A program made the translations under genes and the position numbers. Of a DNA stretch of 64,000 nucleotides, positions 56,192 to 64,000 are shown piece after piece (within the stretch, counting starts at the first letter, position 1; each line of letters starts with the position of its first letter). Source of the DNA: Talinum fruticosum (taxonomy: Eukaryota > Streptophyta > Magnoliopsida > Caryophyllales > Talinaceae). The stretch spans positions 3,968,001 through 4,032,000 of the forward strand of contig JAITYX010000026.1 of NCBI GenBank assembly GCA_021018815.1. The letters are read 5' to 3'. The notes below the pieces were generated by a model. It ran no database searches, had not been told where the DNA came from, and saw only the letters and a list, made by a program, of their open reading frames with translations.

Positions 56192-57794
56192 TTAAGATGG
56201 AGGAGATGGAGCGATCGAGTCGAGGTTGGTGGACGAGCGAGTGCGCCTCGCCGATAAGATCCGGAAGATGTTGACGAACAAGGCGGAGGCAACACGGGAT
56301 CTCTGGAATGGGCTCGGCTCCGAGTGGCTGACCGAGAACTAGCTTGTCCAAAGGCTCATCCTCCTGGAGCTCGGCTGTCGGAGGGGTGTGCTCGGGCGAC
56401 CAGCTACCGACCGACCATGGTCGGCAAGGTCTTCGACCCACTCGGACTTTTGTCCGAGCCGATCATTTCTGGTTGAGGTTCCGGAGCACTTGGGCCCTCT
56501 ACTCGCTGCTGCTAGTTCTTCTTCCTTCTCTCCTTCCTCGGATGGAGCTGCCTCAGCCGCGAGCTCCTCTTCTTCTTCTCGCTTCTTTTTCATCTCCCCT
56601 TTTGAGGAGGATTTTGCCGGACTCGAGGATTCATCGAAGTGTCCGAGTCGAACGGATCCCGAGCTGCCTTAGATCGCCTCTCTTGAAGGAGCTCGATCAG
56701 CTCCCTCGCTTCTTAACCAGGGCCTTTATCTCGAGAAGTACATCTTGCTTGCTCTCGAATTTGGGATTGGGCGATTTTCCGGTTAATGGTCATAAACCGA
56801 AGGACAATCTTGAATGACCGGAGGATGTCGTTGAACTCGGTGGACATCGAGGAAAGCTTGTCCATGATAGCGGAGGACAAGGCGGAAGAACGAATATGAG
56901 AAACACCCGAGGTGGAGGCACCACCAGGTAGAGGAAGAGGGGATTGAGTCCGAGTTTGAGGCGGAGAAGGTGGCCTTAGTTCCGAGCTATGGACCCGGAC
57001 ACACGGTTGGGTCTCTTGGTATCCATACCCAAGGAGTTCCTTTTGCCAACGATAATGGCAGCCTCGGAGACCGCGTTAGGATCCGAGGGAAGAGGAACTT
57101 TGAACTGTTTGAAGATGAGGGTGAGAAGAGCCCCGAAAGGAAGAGGGGTGTTCTTTTTGTTTTGAGTCCGAGCGAGCACAGCTGCCATCTCGCTCGACTA
57201 TAGCGAGAAAGACGTCCACTTTGTAGCCCTCTAGAATGTGGTAAAGAGCTGTGAGGTGCTTGGAGTTAGGGTTCTCCTTGCTAGAATGTCTGTGAGAAGA
57301 AGGTTCTCATCGGCAGAAAGCAAAGAAGGAAAGCTTCGACTTGAGTTGGGTCACGAGAGAAGTTTTTGCGTGACCTAGGGCGTTCTTTAGCGTACTTCTC
57401 AAAGAAATCATTAGCAACCTCGTTGAAAGGTATGGGGTTGCTGTTGGAGAACATACAAGACACTTTGAAAAGACGGTGGAGAAGAGAAGTGTTGATGCGG
57501 ACAGTAATGTCCTGAACTCCGGAGGTGAGGATACCCTCACAGCTAGAAAGATTGGAGTAAACCTCGAAACGAGTTTTGGGTAGATAAAGTAATCGAAACA
57601 GAGGAAATTGTAAACCCCTGTGGACTTTATGTGAGCCAACCACGAAAACATAGTGGTCGGGAAAATTTGTCATCCAACGTTAGGTGTTGGGTGACAAGAG
57701 GTTTGGAAGGAGTAGAGGGGCCTTCCCGGCTTTTTGTGCGAGGTTTCTTGGTGGCGGAACGAAGAAAATCAGGGTGAGAACCTCTTTTCAGCAT
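56192..57794 (-). pseudogene. copia D third ORF, frameshifted
   Basis: Minus start 'MLKRGSHPDFLRSATKKPRTK' (57792-57794), stop TAA after 'PPS' (56192-56194). Blocks: 'LTSGVQDITVRINTSLL', 'NPIPFNEVANDFFEKYAKE', 'LPFGALLTLIFKQFKVPLP' and 'PNAVSEAAIIVGKRN', with a Glu/Ala-rich tail 'EEEEELAAEAAPSEEGE'. It is the best of the three copies for the N-terminal half. Shared boundaries with A and B argue for a genuine retroelement gene of about 530 codons. The role is unknown. Confidence 0.78.
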
Positions 57795-57826
57795 GTTTGT
57801 TGTTGAAAAGAAAGGAAAGAGATGAA

Positions 57827-57932
57827 CTTTTGAGAGAGAGAAAGAAAGAGAGAAAGCTCGACGTGAGTGAGCGAAGAGAAAAAGAAAAGTGAAAGAGTAG
57901 TAAGAAAGAGAGCTGAGAGCAACAGAGCTTAC
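57827..57932 (-). other. candidate leader intron of ORF3, copia D (106 bp)
   Basis: On the minus strand GTAAGC opens it and CAAAAG closes it, with a CT-rich run between; the ATG is 32 nt further on. It is homologous to those in A and B. Confidence 0.4.
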
Positions 57933-58063
57933 TTGAGATGTTCTTCTCTTAACTTGAGAGTGACGTACGTTTCTTCGAACGCAGAGAGGTTGTCTTAAGT
58001 AGGAGTAAGTGCGAGAGTGAGAGTAAGTAGAGAGTAAAGTAACGAAATGAAGGAAAATAGACG

Positions 58064-58072
58064 CTATTTATA
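58064..58072 (-). promoter_or_regulatory. internal TATA box upstream of ORF3, copia D
   Basis: TATAAATAG on the minus strand, 270 bp before the ORF3 ATG and 132 bp before the donor-like site. Confidence 0.55.
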
Positions 58073-58429
58073 GAGAAAAATAGTCCTTTAGTATTCGTTC
58101 AGCTCTCCAACGGTTAGAATTCCAGTGGACTGTCTCTCAACCGCTAGTTGTCGGATCGATGATCGCGAGATAAAGAGAGAAAAAGAGAGATTTTGAAAGA
58201 AATTTCGAAATTCTCCACTCGATCTAGAGATGATTTCGAAGTTTGATGTCTATTTTGTCAACGTCCGAGTCTAACTCAGTGAAGTTTCGAGTGACTCGAA
58301 ACGACAAACAACTAAAAACTATCGGCTTAGTATCACTGGTTCAACTGAACTAAGTGTCTGTTAAGGAGAGTAAGCACATAGCACGTAATCATGCAATGTA
58401 ATTTCACTCATAAAATCACATAATCATGC

Positions 58430-58990
58430 ATTAATCATGCTAAGCTCATTCCTAATAAAGCAAAACCGATCCTCACTAAGGGGCTTCGTAAAGATATCGA
58501 CTAATTGAAGAATGGTCGGAATGAATTCAAGTTCAATACCACCCTTTTCGAGTGATCTCTCATAAAATGATACCCGACCTCAATATGTTTCGTCTTTGAG
58601 TGCTGAACTGGATTCTTGGTGATGCTGATTGCACTTTGATTATCACACTTGATTAGAACAGATTTGAATGAAAGTCCAAGATCTTTCAAGTGTTGCTTTA
58701 TCCATAAGATCCGAGCACAGCATGCCCCAACCGCAATATACTCGGCTTTAGTCGTTGATAAAGCTACTGAGTTTTGTTTCTTTGAGTGCCAAGATATCGG
58801 GGTTTGACCTAGAAACCGGCAGGTTCCTGAGGTGCTCTTTCTATCAACTTTGTATCCAGCATAGTCAGCATTTGAGTATCCAGTGAGAGTCGGTTCGAGT
58901 CTCTCGAGTACCATAGAGCTAAATTCTAAGTCCTTTCAAGATATCCGAATATTCTTTTCACCGCAATAAGATGTGATTCTTTTGGATTAG
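58430..58990 (-). pseudogene. copia D RNase H and pol end
   Basis: A 137-codon open stretch gives 'YSNADYAGYKVDRKSTSGTC', 'STTKAEYIAVGACCARILWI', 'IKCDNQSAISITKNP' and 'TKHIEVGYHFMRDHS': all three catalytic acids of copia RNase H are readable. Frame breaks lie at both ends. Confidence 0.88.
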
Positions 58991-60050
58991 CTTGAAATCT
59001 TACACACGATACAGACATTAAACATTATGTCTGGCCTCTACTGGAAGTGAGATAGAGCAAAGATTCAATCATACCTCGATAGAGTTTCGATCTACTCGCT
59101 TTACCTTTCTCATCCGAGTCCAGTTTTATGTTCGTTGCTCATAGGTGTTGTCTGTATGTTTTACATCTTGGAGTTTATACTTCTTCAGCAGCTCCTTGGT
59201 ATACTTTGATTGATGGACATAGATGCCATCTTTGTCTTGCTTGATTTGTAGACCAAGGAAGAAATTGAGTTCCCCATCATACTCATTTGAAATTCCTATC
59301 TCATTAACTCGGAAAAATCTCGACACGGAATTTCATTAGTAGCTCCAAAAATTATGTCATCTACATAGATCCGAGCAATAAGAAAGTCTTTACCCTTGGT
59401 TTTTATAAAAAGAGTCTTGTCAATCTTACCTCTTCTAAAATCATTTTCAACCAAGAAATTGCTCAGTCTTTCATACCACGCTCCGGGAGCTTGTTTAAGA
59501 CCATAGAGGGCTTTTTGCAATTTGAAAACATGATTTGGAAATTCTGAGTTTTCAAATCCAGGGAGTTGCTCAACATAGACTTCCTCTTTAATGAAACCAT
59601 GTAGAAAAGCACATTTAACATCCATTTGATATAACTTGATATTCAAGCTAGATGCAAATGCCAAGAAGATTCTAATAGCTTCAATTCAGTCTGTAGGTGC
59701 GAATGTTTCCCCACAATAAATCCCTTCTTCTTGATTATAACCTTGAGCCACAAGTCTAGCCTTATTTCTAACTATCAACCCAGCTTCATCCAGTTTGTTT
59801 TGGAAGACCCATTTGGTTCCTATGACTTGATGGTATGAAGGTTGTTTGGTCAAAGTCCGGACTTGGTTTCTTTCGAATTGATTGAGTTCCTCTTGCATGG
59901 CCTCTACCCATTCAGGTTCATTTAGGGCCTCTAGTGCATTTCGGGGTTCAGTTAATGATATGAATGTAGTGAATGCACATAGATTTTGAATAGATGAATG
60001 AGTTCTTACCCCACTTGTTGATGTCGGATATGATGTTTTCTAGTGGGTGA
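58991..60050 (-). pseudogene. copia D reverse transcriptase
   Basis: 'MQEELNQFERNQV', 'GTKWVFQNKLDEAG', 'KARLVAQGYNQEEGI', 'YQMDVKCAFLHGFIKEEVYV', 'KALYGLKQAPGAWYERL', 'RIYVDDIIFGATNE' and 'ELNFFLGLQIKQDKDGIYV'. Both catalytic regions are intact inside an open run at 59296-59664. A stop at ~59688 and frameshifts near 59310 and 59130 break it. Confidence 0.92.
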
Positions 60051-61335
60051 CTAGAAGCATACTTGAAAGCTCTACCTATTCTTTGGTTCACCAGATTTGT
60101 AGGTTGAATTGGTTGGTCCTCAATAGTACTGTTCCGAGTGAGTTTGTTCATTAGATTGACCTTCAACATTCTCGTGCTGGCTCTTGAGTCGTCTCACTTT
60201 GAGTCCGCGTGACTTCATTCCGAGTGACATAGATTTGATTCTTGATGAGCTCATTTTCATCGGGATCATCATTTCTTCCGAGCTTCGGGTATGAGAATGT
60301 TGACTCACTTGGTTTTTCCTGTTCAATCTCATCAAACACAACGTGGATGCTTTCTTCCACTTTGTTAGTTGTTTTATTGAAAATACGATAGGCTTTGCTA
60401 TAAGATGAATAACCAAGAAAAATACCTTCATTAAACCTAGCATCAAACTTGGTCAGGTGATCCTAACCATTGTTATGACCAAAGCACTTACATCCAAGGG
60501 GTCCAAGTATGAAATATTAGGTTTCTTCCCTTTGTAGAGCTCGTATGGTGTTTTCTTCAGGATGGGTTTGATGAGGCATCTGTTCAATGTGTAATTTGAT
60601 GTGTTGACTGCCTCACCCCGGAAATAGTAGGGTAGATTGTGTTCAATAATCATTGTCCTTGCTATTTCTTCGAGAGTTCTGTTCTTTCTCTCCACCACTC
60701 CGTTTTGTTGAGGAGTTCTTGGTGCTAAGAAGTTGCGGGAGATGCCATTCTTATCAAAAAACTCTGCAAACTCTAAGTAGTCGTGCTCCTTTCCATGGTC
60801 GGTTCAAATTCTCTGGATCTAAGTCCGAGACTCAACTTCGATTTTCCTGTAGAGCTTGCTTGAACTCTTTGAAGGCTTCATTTTTGTGCTTAAGAAAACA
60901 CACCCAAGTAAATCGTGAGTAGTCATCAACAATAACAAGCACATATGATTTACCTCCGAGACTCTTGACAGGGATTTCACAACATAAATCCATATGCAAC
61001 ATTTCAAGCACCTTGGATATGGAAAGGTTTTCAGAGATTTGAAAGATGATCCGACTTATTTCCCTTTTGTGCATACTTCATAAATTTTATCTTTCTTAAA
61101 TGCACAATCAGGCAATCCTTTGACTAAACCATAAAACGTAAGTTTCTTAATGGTATGCATGCTAACATGACCTAGTCTACGATGCCATGTCCATGAATCA
61201 TCATGAAGAGATGCTTTTGAGCATGATAAATTCCGACTCGGGTCGAAAGAGGATTGGTATAAGTTTTACCCGATCCGTTACTCGAGAGTTTGATTTCCTT
61301 GGTAGCATCATCGGAGATATAGCAGGTTTGTCCGA
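60051..61335 (-). pseudogene. copia D integrase and integrase-RT linker
   Basis: Integrase core: 'SYVLVIVDDYSRFTWVCFLK' (first Asp), then 'VERKNRTLEEIARTMIIEHNL' (Glu region) and 'TPYELYKGKKPNISY'. The zinc-finger His pair is near 61180 and CT-rich linker coding follows. The 60163-60446 stretch is the acidic linker before RT. Shifts occur at ~60830 and 60470. Confidence 0.88.
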
Positions 61336-61610
61336 GTGAATCTTACCTCTTGACCTTTGTCACACAGTTGAGAGATGCTGAGCGGATTGTACTTTAATCC
61401 TTTGACAAGGTATACTGGGTCGACCAGATTGCTTCCTTTTCCAATCTTGCCTATCTCAATTATCTTGCCTTTCGTTGTCATCTCCGAACGTGACTTTTCC
61501 TCCCTTTTATTCTTCTAACTCGGATAAGAGTCTTGAGTCTCCCGACATGTGGCGTGAGCATCCACCGTCTAGATACCAATGCCCTTTTGTTCTTTCCTGA
61601 GCTACCCGCA
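61336..61610 (-). pseudogene. copia D protease
   Basis: 'WYLDGGCSHHMSGDSRLLSE' again shows D-G-G in place of D-S-G. 'KVTFGDD' follows, then a shift. Confidence 0.8.
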
Positions 61611-62429
61611 AGTTAGAAACAAACCGACCTTTCTCACTTCCTCTAACGAACCTAATAACTCCCTTTCTCGTGGTCCTTTTCGAGGAAGTAGACTCTTGGG
61701 AACCCAGATTTGAATAACTTTGGATTTGGTCCGATTCCGAGTCTTTCTTTTAGAGAACTTAGTCTCGTGTCTCTTTTTGAAAAGTTTTTCTTTTATAAAC
61801 GAGTGGAGAAGGTTTTCTCCTGTAACTCGGTCCGGGCTCGCTCGTCCTTTCATTCTTATGAATGGAACCGTGCTCAGCCTTCCGGACCTTCACAGTTCCG
61901 GAATCGTTTTTGAAAAGTTCTGAGTAGGAATTGGATTCCTCCTCTTTTTAAAACCAAGTCCTTCTTTTCGAAGGAGACACGTTGAGATCGTAAGAGTATA
62001 TCAACGTTTTTCGACCTTGAGTAAATTTTAAAGCAAGTTCTTGAGACTCGTTGAGCTTTTGCTTCAATTGCTCATTCTCTCTTCCGAGTGACTCGGACTA
62101 AGTCTCATTAGATTGAGCACTAGTTCTGAGTTCTCTTAGAGTTAGTCTCGGCTTTTCCAGTTCGTTTTTCAAAGAGATGCTCTTAGACGTAACGGACTCA
62201 AGTTGTTCTTTAAACCGAGAAGAATCGAATTAGACTTTTCTTCAAAGTAAAAATATATGTGGCTAAATCAACTTTGGAGAATTTGAGAAAGTATTCAATT
62301 ACCTCCCGAGGATTTGTTTCCTTACTGTCCGAGTGATATGAGTTTGACTCGTTTTAGCTTCTAAGTCGAGACAGTGCCATCGGACATTTTGAGTCAGCTG
62401 AGTCCTCATCATCTTCCGATGAGTCTTCA
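61611..62429 (-). pseudogene. copia D gag-pol linker
   Basis: Basic and Ser-rich ('KRKTRNRTKSK'), preceded by a coiled-coil-like part. Homologous to 1-784 and 36521-37254; no enzymatic motif. Confidence 0.65.
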
Positions 62430-63433
62430 TCACTCCATGTGGCAATCATAGGCTTTTTCTTCTTTCTGTCCCTCTTTCTCTTGGGACGAGTCCTTGACTA
62501 TGTGTTCCTTGCTGCCACATTCAAAACAGACCGAGTTCTTAGTTAAAGATAACTTTGAAGGGGAAGAGTGCTTACCTTTTCTATCCTTCTTGTCTTTCTT
62601 ATAGAACTCTTCTCTTGGCTTCTTATCCCATCTCTTATGCTTCATCATTCTCTTGAAGCCTCTAGTGATGAGTGCCATGGGATCCTCTTTTGAGTCCGAT
62701 GAACTCAAATTTGCTTCTCTCGGTTTCGAGGCTTGAAGCGCAATGTTCTTTTTGGTGCCGACCTTTGCGTCCTCCTCTTTCGGATGGATCTCGTGGGTGA
62801 GTAGCTTGCCAATGAGTTCGTCCGGTTTGAGTTGGGACAGGTTCCGAGCCTCTTCAATGGCCGTAAGCTTGGGACCCCATCTTCTCTTGGGTAGGCTTCG
62901 AGTATCTTTCTCGAACATTTCCTCGTGGGAAATCTTTCTACGCAGAGATTTGAGATTATTGGTGATCTCGGTGAAGCGGATGAACATCCGAGTGATGTTT
63001 TCTTCCGGCTCCATCTTGAACAGCTTCATACTTGTGAAGATATTGGCTTATCTTCGTTTGTCTAACCTCAGTTGTGCCTTCATAAGTGTTGACCAAGTGT
63101 GTCCCACACTTCTTTGGCCGTGTCACGAGCGGACACTCGGTTGTACTCTTCGAGCCGATGGCGCACATTAGAATGTTCATCGCCTTGAAATTCTTTATGA
63201 ACTTCTCGCTTCGTCGGCAGTGAACTCAGCCTTTGTCTTGGGCACGAGTCTTGTTTCTTTCGTCTTCATGGGAATGTAGTTGCCTACTTGTTTGATGTTC
63301 CGGACATCCTCATCATGATCCAACAGGAAACATTCCACGAGCTTCTTCCGAGTGTACGAAGTTAGATCCTTTGAACTTTGGTGGTATGATGGAAGATCTT
63401 CCTTCATCAAACTCTCCATTGTTCTCGAGCCAT
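62430..63433 (-). pseudogene. copia D gag
   Basis: Minus start 'MAREQW' at 63431-63433. The UBN2-type capsid runs from about 63290 to 62800 ('EVRQTKISQYLHKYE', 'ENITRMFIRFTEITNNLKSL', 'NLSQLKPDELIGKLLTHEIH'), with a basic region and zinc knuckle 'CFECGSKEHIVKDS' whose last Cys is Ser. An open run spans 62430-63029. Confidence 0.9.
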
Positions 63434-63478
63434 TCGATCGTTAAACCTTTGGATGGTTAGATCCTTTCTGAAAGGCTA

Positions 63479-63490
63479 GGCTCGATACCA
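63479..63490 (-). other. primer binding site, copia D
   Basis: Minus-strand TGGTATCGAGCC, identical to that of B including the odd CGAG. Confidence 0.8.
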
Positions 63491-63492
63491 AT

Positions 63493-64000
63493 TAAAGGTT
63501 TGCTCTTGGAGAGACTAAGTCACCCTAAAAGGGAGGTGAATAGGGTGATGAGAAAATTTAAACAAGTAATGGAAGAATAAAACTAGAGATGAATTCGTGA
63601 AGAGTCCGAGTCTATATTGGACTCGGAAAAGTGCTAACTTAGAAAGTTACGTGGAAACCCTCCCGGGCGAGAAAACCACGATCGGTGCTAATCCAAGCAC
63701 CAAGTTAAATCCACTATTTTGAATCCACAAAATACAGTAGAAAGACTAAACTAGAATTGTTCCCTTAGACAATTCCTTTCTAGATTTTCCTAGACTCGGA
63801 AAGTACCTTATCTAATCTAGTACTTCCTAACCGAGGTAACCTTTACAGTTAGGGACAACTATGCTTGAGTTAACCCGTACAGCTCGGTCAAGGGACTTTA
63901 CTGAGAAAGTAAGAATGGGTGTTTGTAAATTGATTACAAGACCTTACAACTCGGAAAGATATTAAGTACAGAGTTGGAGTTGTAAGTAGATGATTGAGTA
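63493..64000 (-). repeat. 5' LTR of copia D, partial
   Basis: Plus strand begins TAAAGGTTTGCTCTTGG and matches 54490-55000 closely. It continues beyond the window. Confidence 0.92.

Larger units (their letters stand above)
54490..64000 (-). mobile_element. Sirevirus-like copia element D, minus strand, runs off right edge
   Basis: On the minus strand: partial 5' LTR, primer site, gag, protease, integrase, RT, RNase H, third ORF, purine tract and 3' LTR. It sits inside the plus LTR at 53602-54489. Longer open stretches than A or B (e.g. 58501-58914, 59296-59664, 62430-63029) suggest a younger or better kept copy, but it is still disrupted. Confidence 0.92.

Overview
This window looks like repeat-rich plant nuclear DNA, probably pericentromeric or intergenic heterochromatin of a eudicot (the lineage is a guess). 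It is AT-rich. I found no host gene, tRNA or rRNA. Nearly everything is plant retroelement sequence inserted into other retroelements: Ty1/copia of the Sirevirus type, Ty3/gypsy of the Athila and Tat/Retand types, and one L1-type LINE. All coding regions carry stops and frameshifts.

Layout. 1-8204: 3' two thirds of a plus-strand Sirevirus-like copia (A), with a third ORF after pol and a 3' LTR. Part of its reverse transcriptase is replaced by a piece of gypsy RNase H. 8205-10473: LINE remnant. 10474-17111: minus-strand Athila-like gypsy (3' LTR-like end, env-position ORF, integrase, RNase H). 17112-31224: a minus-strand Retand-like gypsy that interrupts the Athila element. It has 1.45-kb LTRs, a leader with a 43-bp tandem repeat, a gag remnant and no pol. 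Two ORFs lie antisense to it, one encoding a plant mobile domain (PMD) and one a DUF7745-like protein. Its 3' LTR carries a solo LTR within a solo LTR. 32097-33896: Athila reverse transcriptase and protease resume. 33897-46183: a complete copia (B) with 5-bp target duplication CTAGA and a reverse-oriented solo LTR in its integrase (duplication GTTAT). 46184-46491: Athila gag tail resumes. 46492-48465: 3' end and LTR of an older copia (C). 48466-53601: plus-strand Tat-type gypsy in the order pol, LTR, primer site, leader. 53602-54489: 5' part of a plus copia LTR. 54490-64000: minus-strand copia (D), running off the right edge in its 5' LTR.

The most interesting signals are two. First, the third ORF of copia A, B and D has the same start and stop. 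In all three copies it is preceded by a TATA box about 230-270 bp upstream and by a candidate leader intron of 81-106 bp, so it may have its own internal promoter and a spliced mRNA. Second, the Retand-like element has two antisense ORFs, each with its own TATA box. The PMD ORF also has plausible phase-0 introns, which could survive retrotransposition because the sense genomic RNA would not splice them.

Caution: differences between copies cluster where CAG/CGG-type triplets read CGAG, including both copia primer sites. This suggests systematic base-calling error at methylated sites, so some apparent frameshifts may not be real.
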